A DNA stretch of 61,130 nucleotides, from the NCBI GenBank assembly GCA_946493085.1, contig CAMMAC010000006.1, positions 1 to 61,130 on the forward strand, in the 5' to 3' direction. Shown here one piece after another: positions 53,776-61,130 of this stretch (its first letter is position 1; each line of letters opens with the position of its first letter). The translations under genes were made by a program, and so were the position numbers. Under the pieces are notes generated by a model that saw only the letters and a program-made list of their open reading frames with translations, ran no database searches and was not told the origin of the DNA. This stretch comes from an uncultured Clostridiaceae bacterium. Lineage in GTDB: Bacteria > Bacillota > Clostridia > TANB77 > CAG-508.

Positions 53776-53865
53776 TCCTGTATCAATTACTTCTTGTATA
53801 AAAGGAGTTTCAGCGTTTTTGTAATCTTCAATTCGAATTAAATGTGGCTCAATTTCAATATAGTA
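53761..53865 (-). pseudogene. 3' remnant of a nucleotidyltransferase gene
   Basis: 34 codons open to a TAA at 53761, reading IEIEPHLIRIEDYKNAETPF and then IQEVIDTGIKVA. The pattern, a beta strand with alternating Glu/Ile then a final FIQEV-GI segment, resembles the C-terminus of MNT-type nucleotidyltransferases. No start codon or GS...DxD part remains. The rest of the 347-base polC-54033 gap shows nothing further. Confidence 0.45.
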
Positions 53866-54032
53866 TTATTATAACATGAAAGTTAAAATTTTACTACATT
53901 TTATGAATAATATTTCTATAAAATTTACTATCATTGTATTGAAAGTTATTTCTATTTTTTGTATAATTTTTTGAAAGAAAATAAAGTTTTATCAAATACA
54001 TAGTTATTATCATAAACAAAAAGGAGAAGAAG

Positions 54033-54344
54033 ATGTTAGAAAATACTGTACTATTAGGACAAATATTTACTTGGCAAAATATAATCTATTATTTGCTTGC
54101 GATAAACGTAATCACATTTTTAGCGATGTGGATAGATAAAAGAAAAGCCAAAAAAGGAAGCTGGAGAATTAGTGAAAAAGCATTATTTACCATTGTATTA
54201 TTAGGTGGTGGAGTAGGAGGCATTTTAGGAATGTATGTCTTTCGCCACAAAACACAAAAACCAAGATTTGTAGTAGGTTTTCCTTTTATATTGCTATTTG
54301 AAATAGCTGCTGGAATCTTTTTATATTTTCAATTTTGGCACTAA
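54033..54344 (+). CDS. DUF1294 membrane protein
   Basis: 103 residues with three hydrophobic segments and the DUF1294 signature: DKRKAKKGSWRISE, LLGGGVGGILGMYVFRHKT. Role unknown in the literature I can recall. The ATG follows AAGGAGAAG. Confidence 0.92.
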   Translation: MLENTVLLGQIFTWQNIIYYLLAINVITFLAMWIDKRKAKKGSWRISEKALFTIVLLGGGVGGILGMYVFRHKTQKPRFVVGFPFILLFEIAAGIFLYFQFWH

Positions 54345-54428
54345 ATACAATCATAAGCATAAATCCAGAAAAGAAAACATACAATGAAGTAACCTATAAC
54401 AAAATTTTAAGAAAATCTTAAGAAAAAA

Positions 54429-54457
54429 TTGACGAATTTTGAAAGCTATGGTATTAT
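54429..54457 (+). promoter_or_regulatory. Promoter of the gene at 54488
   Basis: TTGACG (54429-54434), 17 bases, TATTAT (54452-54457). Confidence 0.7.
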
Positions 54458-54487
54458 GAAGAAAAAGAAAAAGGGGAGGGAAAAAAG

Positions 54488-54904
54488 ATGTCATCAGCTT
54501 ATTTAAGAAGTTCTAGTAGCCTTGTAGAAGGTTCTGTATGGCTAATTATATCTTTAGTATTAGCTATTGTAGGAGGTATTTTAGTATATTTTCTATTCTT
54601 AAGTAAAAAGAATGAAGGTAAATTTACAGGATTTTTAGGATGGCTATATGATTTTCTATCATTCAAAAAAATGTTTTTAGAAGCATTACTAAAAATTACT
54701 TATTTGATAGTAGCTATTTATATTACCTTATCATCATTTGCAATAATAGGAACTAGCTTCTTAGGTTTCTTAGGAACATTAGTAATTGGAAACCTAATTG
54801 CAAGAGTTGTTTATGAATTTTCATTAATCTTATTAGTTATTTGCAGAAACACTACAGAAATTGCTAGAAATACGAAAAAATCTTCTAATGAAGAAAACAA
54901 ATAA
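54488..54904 (+). CDS. Membrane protein of unknown function
   Basis: 138 residues with three hydrophobic segments (about 17-38, 68-90, 92-122) and a charged C-terminus (TKKSSNEENK). The family is not recognised. It has its own promoter, a good ribosome site (AGGGGAGGG) and a terminator, so it is probably a single-gene transcript. Confidence 0.8.
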   Translation: MSSAYLRSSSSLVEGSVWLIISLVLAIVGGILVYFLFLSKKNEGKFTGFLGWLYDFLSFKKMFLEALLKITYLIVAIYITLSSFAIIGTSFLGFLGTLVIGNLIARVVYEFSLILLVICRNTTEIARNTKKSSNEENK

Positions 54905-54914
54905 GAAAAAGAAA

Positions 54915-54946
54915 AATACCAGAATTTTATTTCTGGTGTTTTTTTT
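54915..54946 (+). terminator. Intrinsic terminator
   Basis: ACCAGAA (54918-54924) and TTCTGGT (54931-54937) with eight T residues following. Confidence 0.85.
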
Positions 54947-55019
54947 GGCAGATGTTCACATGAAAAAAGTAAAAAAAGTATACTTTTTAAAAAAGAAATG
55001 GTATAATCATATAGCAAGT

Positions 55020-55258
55020 AATTAGCGCAAAAAATAGATGCTTGGATAGAAGATGAGGAAGAAAGAAAGCGTATGCAAAAGGTGTACGCACAAAGTGCAG
55101 AGAAATAAGTTAGTATCCCCAACAGGTATGTGGGGATGGAGCAATACGATTAAGAGACATTATTAAAGAAAAAATGGAAGATGTTTTGAAAGACGAGGCA
55201 GAGACAAGAAAAGAAGAGGATATACTTATGGAAATATTAGAAGAAGGAGAAGAAAAAG
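55020..55258 (+). other. Gap with two open but startless coding fragments
   Basis: A TATAAT at 55002-55007 opens the gap. One frame, bounded by stops, reads KIDAWIEDEEERKRMQKV and ends SAEK at about 55109. A second, in another frame, reads CGDGAIRLRDIIKEKMEDVL and continues as a Glu-rich helix overlapping the start of the next gene. Neither has a convincing ribosome site and start. They look like remains of helical, charged proteins, or a small gene I cannot define. Confidence 0.35.
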
Positions 55259-55789
55259 ATGAAGGAAGAGTTTATTAGATTATTGCAAGAAATACCAAGA
55301 GAAGGAATGGACAAGCTGATTGAATTTTTAAAAGCCTCCGATTTTTTTGAGGCACCAGCTAGCACTAGATTTCATGGAGCATTTCGAGGTGGACTGTTAG
55401 CCCATAGTATGAAAGTATATGAAATTTTAAAAACGAAAACACCAGATTCAGATTCTGTTAGAATTATTGCCTTATTACATGATATATGCAAAGCAAATTA
55501 TTATAAAACAGATTATCGTAATGCTAAAAATGAATTAGGAGTATGGGAAAAAGTACCTTATTATACGGTAGATGATACGATTCCTTATGGACATGGAGAA
55601 AAATCTGTTATGATGTTATCCGAATTTATTAAATTAACTAACGAGGAAAAGTATGCTATTCGTTGGCACATGGGATTTACAGAGCCAAAAGAATTATATG
55701 GTACAATAGGGCTTGCTTATAAAAAATATCCTATTGCTTTATTAACACATGAAGCAGATTTAGAAGCTAGTTATTTTTATGATATATAA
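55259..55789 (+). CDS. HD-domain hydrolase
   Basis: 176 residues with an HD phosphohydrolase fold: LLAHSMKVYEIL (first His), IIALLHDICKANYY (the HD pair, about residues 78-79), GHGEKSVMMLSEF and RWHMGFTEP (later His ligands). Similar proteins occur in phage and bacterial genomes and as the HD half of YhaM-type nucleases; substrate unknown. It starts at ATG 55259 behind AGAAGGAGAAG. Confidence 0.85.
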   Translation: MKEEFIRLLQEIPREGMDKLIEFLKASDFFEAPASTRFHGAFRGGLLAHSMKVYEILKTKTPDSDSVRIIALLHDICKANYYKTDYRNAKNELGVWEKVPYYTVDDTIPYGHGEKSVMMLSEFIKLTNEEKYAIRWHMGFTEPKELYGTIGLAYKKYPIALLTHEADLEASYFYDI

Positions 55790-55906
55790 TAAACGGAAAA
55801 TGAAGGAAAAAAGAATAAATTTAGAAAGAAAAAGGAAAAATGATATAAGATAGCAAGGCAAAAAGAAAGGGCGTGTTTCGAAACTGTAGAAGGAGGAGGA
55901 AAGAAA

Positions 55907-56570
55907 ATGAAAAAAGTAAAAGATCCAGTCAGTCGGTTATTCTCATCTAATAGGCGTTATTTTAGCCATAGCAGGATTAGTTCTTTTAATTGTGTATTCT
56001 GCTCTTTATGGAGAAGGAGCATGGGATGTAGTGTCTTTTACCATTTTTGGAGTAGCGCTAGTGCTATTGTATCTTTTTAGCACACTATATCATTTGTTAA
56101 ATTTGGGAGAAAAAGGAACAACAGTGTTTCGTAAATTCGACCATATGATGATATATGTATTAATAGCAGCTACTTATACTCCCATTTGTCTAGGGCCTTT
56201 AAGAGGTCCATGGGGATGGAGCATCTTTGGAGTAGTATGGGGCCTAGCAGTTTTGGGAATTATTTTAACAGCGGTATGGATAAAAGCACCAAGATGGCTT
56301 ACAACGAGTATCTATGTAGGAATGGGATGGCTAGTAGTGATTATGGCATATCCATTACTAAAAACTTTTTATGAATTAAATGCACTTCCATCCCTTTTGT
56401 GGTTATTAGCAGGAGGCATTTTCTATACCATAGGAGGCGTGATTTATGGATTAAAAAAAGCACCTTTTACCACAAAACATTTTGGATTTCATGAAATATT
56501 TCATATTTTTGTTATGTTAGGAAGCTTTTGTCAATTTTGGTTTATTTTTCATTATTTATTATATATATAA
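55907..56570 (+). CDS. Hemolysin III family membrane protein, with +1 frameshift at an in-frame CGG
   Basis: Seven-helix HlyIII/PAQR-type protein; bacterial members are linked to membrane stress. ATG 55907 follows AGGAGGAGGAAAG. The frame reads MKKVKDPVS, then CGG (55934-55936) at codon 10. Skipping the C at 55934 gives GYSHLIGVILAIAG and the entire family sequence to 56570 (220 residues joined): STLYHLLN, KFDHMMIYVLIAATYTPI and HEIFHIFVMLGS with their conserved His/Asp. A later start at 55992 would lose the first helix and the conserved S...H...G motif. Confidence 0.92.
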
Positions 56571-56576
56571 TTTGTA

Positions 56577-56597
56577 ATTTAGGGACGTTCTTTAAAT
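56577..56597. repeat. Palindromic repeat, copy G
   Basis: ATTTAGGGACGTTCTTTAAAT, six bases after the hlyIII stop. Confidence 0.8.
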
Positions 56598-56602
56598 GGC
56601 AA

Positions 56603-56642
56603 AAAAAGAATATTGTTGAAAATGACAATATTCTTTTTTTAT
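56603..56642. terminator. Bidirectional terminator
   Basis: AAAAAGAATATTGT (56603-56616) pairs exactly with 56625-56638 between the convergent hlyIII and 56645 genes; A and T runs flank it on both sides. Confidence 0.85.
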
Positions 56643-56644
56643 TT

Positions 56645-57871
56645 TTATTTCTTAACTTCCCCATAATAATTCTTCACTCTTACAGATTTTCTAAAATAAC
56701 TAATCCAGATAATTGCGTATAATACATTGCGAATGATAAGTATCATTTCTTGTGTGTAGTAAGCAGTACTGTAAACATAAGAAGAATCAAAGAAAGAGTA
56801 AACAATTCGCAATAAACATAGTGCAATAGTGATTATAGCAAGAAAACTTAAATTACGAATAACTTTTTTAGGTGTTTCTTCTTTTCTTTTCCATAATAGT
56901 ATCGCATTGTAAATAAGAATGCCTAGAATGATAACATCTTGTAATACAAAAGTTACAAGAAAGATAGTACTAACAGAAGAAATGGCGATTACTGTTATAA
57001 AATCAAATAAAATTAGTACAGCGTTTAAAATAAGTAAAACGAAATATAATAGTAAAAATCCACCAAAATGATTGTATTTTTCATTATATTCTACAGGAAT
57101 ATCCTTATCTTTTTTCTTTTTCATTATCATAAAGAAAAAGAATACTAAAATAGCGATAAAGATAAGAATGAAAACAAGCCCTACGATAAAAGAAAGGGTA
57201 GTATCTCTTTCTTGGTAAGAAAAGGCATCTATCACAGAATGCATTTCCTCGTCAGAAGCAGAAGATAAATACTGCAAAGTAAACATATTAGCATTACCAT
57301 TTACAATACTGCAGTAATAAGCTAGTTGCATAGGGGTTTCATTTACAGTGGCAGAGAATATTAAGTAAAGATATATGTCTCCAGAAGCTGAAGTGTAAGT
57401 ACCTTCCGATAAAAAAGTCATATCCTCAAAAGAAGAAGAAGCATTTTCTTTTAAAGTACTAATAAATGTGCTAGAAAATTCTTCTAAAGCTTCACTAGAA
57501 AGCGTTTTCAAATTATAAACTTGTTGTATAGTACTGTTAGTAGATTGAGCTATCACAATTTCCTGAGATAAACTTTCTGCGTCCAAAGAATTTACAGCAT
57601 CATAAATAATGTTATTCTCTTCAAAATATGTAAGGTAATTCTCTTTTTGTGTTAAATAAGTAGCAAATTGTTCATCATCATTTTGAATACCAGATACTAA
57701 ATCATAGTAATCATTTTTTAAAGAAAAATAAATGTCTGAATTTCCAATTTGCAAATTAGTATTGTCATTTGCGTTATCGTCTGTAGCGGAAACAAAACAA
57801 GTAGATAAAAATACAAATAAAGTTACGAATAATAAGATAACAATACGGCGTAAAAATACATTTTTTTTCAT
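56645..57871 (-). CDS. Secreted-domain membrane protein of unknown function
   Basis: 408 residues. A signal peptide (about 8-30, ending SATDD) is followed by an extracytoplasmic domain of about 195 residues, a membrane helix near 230, a KKKKDKD loop, and then four more hydrophobic helices. No catalytic motif seen. The family is not recognised; the layout suggests a sensor or adaptor whose outer domain precedes a membrane bundle. The start is ATG 57871 with AAAGGATGG upstream. Confidence 0.8.
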   Translation of the reverse strand: MKKNVFLRRIVILLFVTLFVFLSTCFVSATDDNANDNTNLQIGNSDIYFSLKNDYYDLVSGIQNDDEQFATYLTQKENYLTYFEENNIIYDAVNSLDAESLSQEIVIAQSTNSTIQQVYNLKTLSSEALEEFSSTFISTLKENASSSFEDMTFLSEGTYTSASGDIYLYLIFSATVNETPMQLAYYCSIVNGNANMFTLQYLSSASDEEMHSVIDAFSYQERDTTLSFIVGLVFILIFIAILVFFFFMIMKKKKDKDIPVEYNEKYNHFGGFLLLYFVLLILNAVLILFDFITVIAISSVSTIFLVTFVLQDVIILGILIYNAILLWKRKEETPKKVIRNLSFLAIITIALCLLRIVYSFFDSSYVYSTAYYTQEMILIIRNVLYAIIWISYFRKSVRVKNYYGEVKK

Positions 57872-57973
57872 AAATATACATCCATCCTTTCCTTTTATTT
57901 AGAATATCAACATTATAACATAGAGAACATTGTTCTTCAAGCCTGTCCATTTAGGCCCTGCCTTTTTTGTGGC

Positions 57974-58005
57974 ATGTCCCAAAAATATCAGGGTTAAGTG
58001 GGACA
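57974..58005. repeat. Dispersed TGTCCCA element, copy 2
   Basis: Begins ATGTCCCAAAAAT and ends AAGTGGGACA, so its ends are inverted repeats. It matches the left half of the 1597-1664 element with four differences in 32 bases. Confidence 0.75.
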
Positions 58006-58042
58006 CCCCAAGTATTTTGCCCTAAGAAAGAGAGAAAAACTA

Positions 58043-58070
58043 TTGACTTTTTAAGCCTTTTTCGTAGATA
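58043..58070 (+). promoter_or_regulatory. Promoter of the MerR gene
   Basis: TTGACT (58043-58048), 16 bases, TAGATA (58065-58070). The -10 is weak. Confidence 0.5.
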
Positions 58071-58137
58071 ATAAAACTATACCAAAAGAAGCACATTATA
58101 TGAATTATCTAAGACAAACTAAAAAGGAGGAGACAGT

Positions 58138-58521
58138 ATGACAATTGCACAAGTAAGTGAAAAATATCAGTTAACGCAAGATACTATAAGGTACTATGAA
58201 AAAGTGGGATTAATCCCTAGGGTGCCAAGAAACAAAGCAGGAGTACGAGATTTTGATGAAGTTTCTTGTAGATGGATAGAATTTATTAAATGTATGAGAA
58301 GTGCAGGAATGCCAATTAACAAGTTGGTAGAGTACGTTACCCTATTTAAAGATGGTAGGGAATCCTTACAAGCGAGAAAAAATTTATTAATAGAGCAAAG
58401 AGAGAATTTACTAGAAAAACAGCAAGAAATTCAAAATACCTTGGAGAGATTGGAATATAAAATAAAACTATATGAAGAAATAGAGCAGGGAAAAAGAAAC
58501 GATTTTTTTGAAGAACCATAA
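58138..58521 (+). CDS. MerR-family transcriptional regulator
   Basis: 127 residues. N-terminal MerR helix-turn-helix (TIAQVSEKYQLTQDTIRYYE, residues about 2-21), wing (GLIPRVPRNKAGVRDF) and a C-terminal dimerisation coiled coil; no Cys effector site. Closest in style to AdhR/YyaN-like regulators, which often sense reactive carbonyls. The ATG follows AAGGAGGAG. The LtaS-like gene starts 39 bases downstream on the same strand. Confidence 0.93.
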   Translation: MTIAQVSEKYQLTQDTIRYYEKVGLIPRVPRNKAGVRDFDEVSCRWIEFIKCMRSAGMPINKLVEYVTLFKDGRESLQARKNLLIEQRENLLEKQQEIQNTLERLEYKIKLYEEIEQGKRNDFFEEP

Positions 58522-58560
58522 AAGCATATAAAGCAACAGAAGCACTAATAGGAGGAATGC

Positions 58561-60499
58561 ATGAAAGATTTAGCAATTTATAAAGAAAAAGGAATAAGAT
58601 GGGAAGGTATTATAGAAAAAGTAAAAGAATTAGCGAAAAATAATATTATTTTTTTCTTAGGAATGTGTTTATTAGTATACAAAGGATTATTAATAAATTA
58701 TCTCCTAAATTTATCCATAGGAGTAGATGTAGTATGTTATACAGTGGCAGCAGCTTTATTGCTTATGGTACCTGTTATCAATCATAAAGATAAATTTGCT
58801 TATATCTATTTGAATAGCATTTATGCCATCGTGACACTCGTTTTATATGCGGATTTTCTTTATTATAGTTATTCTACCAATTTTCTGTCTTTTTACCAAA
58901 TAGAAAATGTAAAATATGCTAAAGAGATAGGAAATGGCTTATTATATGTTATAAATATAAAAAGTATACTTCTATTTTGGATAGACAACTTATGTGTTGC
59001 TATACTTAGTATATTGGCATATAAGAAATGGAAAAATTCCTATTCTGCCAATAAAATAGCGAAATCTATTGTCATTCTTATTATTGTACTTTTAAATGTA
59101 GGAATTGTAAAAGATAATATCAACTATATCTATCAAGACAAAGGCTACAATAAGTCTTTGATTGTACAAGATGCATCTATTTATTATTATCATTATGAAG
59201 ATGCCAAAGATTATCTTTCTAGTTTGTTTGTAAAAGAACCGATAGATGAAGAAAGACTGGCAAATGCCTATGAAGAAAATCAAAAGGAAAAAGAAACAAC
59301 AACGATTTATACAGGAGCTGTGCAGGATAGTAATGTCATTATTTTGCAACTAGAAAGTTTAAATGAATTTGTAATAGGAAAAACGGTAAATGGAAAAGAA
59401 ATTACACCTAATTTAAACCGATTTTTCAGCGAAAATATTTATTGTACAGACATGTATAACCAGGGCTTAGGAACGACAGCAGATTCTGAGTTTGAAATGG
59501 AAAATTCTATGTATCCATTAGAAAATGGGTACGTGTTTCAAAAATATTATGATAATACATGGAGTGATATTTATACTACATTAAGAAATGAGCGGATATT
59601 ATACCTCTTTTATGCATCCTAATACAAGTACATTCTGGAATAGAGATGAAGTGTATCATACAGGATATCATATTGATGAATACAATGATATTGATAGTTT
59701 CCCAGATATAGAAAAGGCAGGGGAATTTTATTCAGATGAAGGATTTTTAGAAGAAGCGGTTAACAAAATGAGTGCCTATGAAGGCAAATTCTGTACTACT
59801 TTAGTAAGTGTAACAACACATGTACCATTCTATTTAGATGGCGTATCTAATTTAGAAGAGAAATTAACGATTTCACAAGAAGACTTACAGACCTATGATG
59901 AGGAGTCATTTAGAAATTATTTGATTTGTTGTAATTTTACAGACTATGCTTTCGGAAAATTTATAGAAAAGCTAGAAGAAACAGGGTTAATAAATAATAG
60001 TATCTTAGTAGTGTATGGAGACCATGGAGCAGGATTTACCTGTACAGAAGAAATTAAAAAATTGTATAAAGAGAATGAAATGGAATATACAGATTTTGAC
60101 AATAGCATGAAAGAGGTACATGTACCTTTTGGCATAAAAATTCCAGAAACAGAAGATTCTGAAAATATAGCAAGAACCGTTTCTAAAATAGATATAAAAC
60201 CAACGATATTAGATTTATTGGGAATAGAAGATAATTTTTCTATAGGAAGTAGTATATTTTCACAAAAGGATTATTCCTTTATTAAAGGCTTAGGATTTGT
60301 TACCAGTACAAATTATTGCATTAATGAGACTTATTATGATAGAGAAACACTAGAAGAAATAGAAGAAACAGAGGAGTTACAAAAATTATTGCAAAAAATG
60401 GAAGAAGAAATTTATTTGTCAGATACGATAATAAAGAATGATTTGTTAGCAGAAGAAAATAGCAATTTATTTATAGAAGGGGAAATAGAAAATGAATGA
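58561..60499 (+). CDS. LtaS-like sulfatase/phosphoglycerol transferase, with +1 frameshift at an in-frame CGG
   Basis: Lipoteichoic-acid-synthase-type enzyme: five N-terminal helices (about 28-185), then an extracytoplasmic sulfatase-fold domain. Metal and catalytic residues are visible in VIILQLESLNEF (Glu), GTTADSEF (nucleophile Thr, about 305) and VVYGDHGAGF (Asp-His). From ATG 58561 the frame reaches DIYTTLRNE, then CGG (59593-59595) at codon 345 and a stop nine codons later. Skipping the C at 59593 gives GYYTSFMHPNTSTFWNR and stays open to 60499; 645 residues joined, family-typical. Unshifted product would lack the metal-binding half. It overlaps the next gene by eight bases. Confidence 0.92.
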
Positions 60500-60995
60500 A
60501 AAAGGGTTATTAGAATTTCCGGAATTTGATAATGTAACAAAATATTTAAAATCAGGGGAAAGAACGGGATGTTGCGATAGTAGTACATTATTTACCGCTT
60601 TAGCAAGAAGTAAAAACATTCCGGCTATGCAAATTATCACTTTAGGTAAAGATTGGGTAAAAAAACTAGATAGAGGAGAAGAAGCCAAAACAGAAAGCCA
60701 TTATTTTACAGCTTGTTATATTCGAAATGTAGCAGGTGATAGAGAATGGGTGTTAATAGATTCCGATAAGCCAGTATTAGATGCAAGAGATGTAAACTTG
60801 ACAAAACTAAAATTAGAGGATAGAAATTTGGATAGAAAATTTTATGCATTTGCTTATGTACGAGATTATTCAGATATAGAAGTAGATGGAACAAAAATAG
60901 ATTCCATTGAAAATATGAGAAAAATTTTGTATGAGGCATATTTAGAATGTGATAGAGAAGATTTTAAAAGTAAAGAACTGGGAAAAGAGAGATAG
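60492..60995 (+). CDS. Transglutaminase-like protein
   Basis: 167 residues, cytoplasmic (no signal peptide). The papain-like transglutaminase triad is visible: Cys in GERTGCCDSSTLF (about residue 28-29), His in TESHYFTACYI and Asp in WVLIDSDKPV. Family members can be proteases or cross-linking enzymes. It starts within the stop of the LtaS-like gene (ATGAATGA overlap), implying translational coupling, so its output depends on ribosomes that have made the +1 shift at 59593. Confidence 0.75.
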   Translation: MNEKGLLEFPEFDNVTKYLKSGERTGCCDSSTLFTALARSKNIPAMQIITLGKDWVKKLDRGEEAKTESHYFTACYIRNVAGDREWVLIDSDKPVLDARDVNLTKLKLEDRNLDRKFYAFAYVRDYSDIEVDGTKIDSIENMRKILYEAYLECDREDFKSKELGKER

Positions 60996-61084
60996 TTGTA
61001 TTTTAAAGAAATATTAAATTAGAGTAATGGAAGAAGTTATGGGGGGGAGAGATTAGTTAAAAGCTTTAATTGGGTATGTCAATG

Positions 61085-61130
61085 AAATTTGAAAATGTCC
61101 CAAAATTTTTTTAACATAAGCCCTAAAAAT
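61085..61130. repeat. TGTCCCA-type sequence at the window end
   Basis: ATTTGAAAATGTCCCAAAAT at 61087-61106 starts like the dispersed TGTCCCA element and like the complement of the repeats at 7-48. It is cut by the window end and cannot be classified. Confidence 0.4.

Overview
The window is AT-rich chromosomal DNA from a spore-forming member of the Bacillota, most likely an anaerobic gut-type Clostridia. The evidence is PolC, RNase Y, a Tyr T-box, SpoIIM, a gerA-type germination operon, ThyX, A/T-biased codons and strong AAGGAGG ribosome binding sites. Genes are densely packed. I saw no tRNA, rRNA, CRISPR array or complete insertion sequence.

Layout. 0-8 kb: T-box/tyrS, a membrane protein, a half-length cation antiporter, Dps, a prepilin-like surface protein, a MecA-type PBP and an SDR enzyme. 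8-16.7 kb: rnhA, tmcAL, coaE, a degenerate HD protein, an EndoQ-like nuclease, spoIIM-xerD and rny. 16.8-27.7 kb: class A PBP, cysS, a DUF1189-like protein, ftsH, an rluA-type gene divergent from secG, and rnr. 27.7-31.9 kb: gerAA-gerAB-gerAC on the minus strand. 32-37.4 kb: a TGS/uridine-kinase fusion, two thioesterases, a PflX-like radical SAM enzyme and thyX. 37.9-42 kb: the translation/secretion operon ylxM-ffh-rpsP-khpA-rimM-trmD-rplS. 42.2-43.4 kb: an LPQTG protein facing a sortase. 43.5-53.7 kb: pyrH-frr-uppS-cdsA-rseP, a foreign-looking ORF, an MNT/HEPN toxin-antitoxin pair and polC. 54-61 kb: small membrane proteins, an HD protein, hemolysin III, a MerR regulator, an LtaS-like phosphotransferase and a transglutaminase-like protein.

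Main observation. Six unrelated, otherwise intact genes (rnhA, gerAA, an acyl-ACP thioesterase, trmD, hlyIII and an ltaS-like gene) are each broken by exactly one extra base, and always in the same way. The last zero-frame codon is CGG, and the correct protein resumes one base later as GGN (Gly). The C of CGG is skipped. In my reading of every other confident gene there is no in-frame CGG codon at all, apart from two in one foreign-looking ORF at 47803-48264. The simplest biological reading is that CGG is not an ordinary Arg codon here but a general +1 recoding signal: either CGGN is read as Gly by a four-base-decoding tRNA, or tRNA-Gly is captured out of frame at an unassigned codon. A systematic sequencing artefact is the competing explanation; the constant codon phase argues against it.

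Other structure. Seven copies of a short palindrome with core GGACGTTCC or close variants lie at gene ends, often containing the stop codons. A second dispersed element (TGTCCCA) supplies the tyrS C-terminus. Three tandem 50-bp hairpin repeats precede ylxM. An 80-bp direct repeat carrying a terminator and a promoter flanks the MNT/HEPN module.
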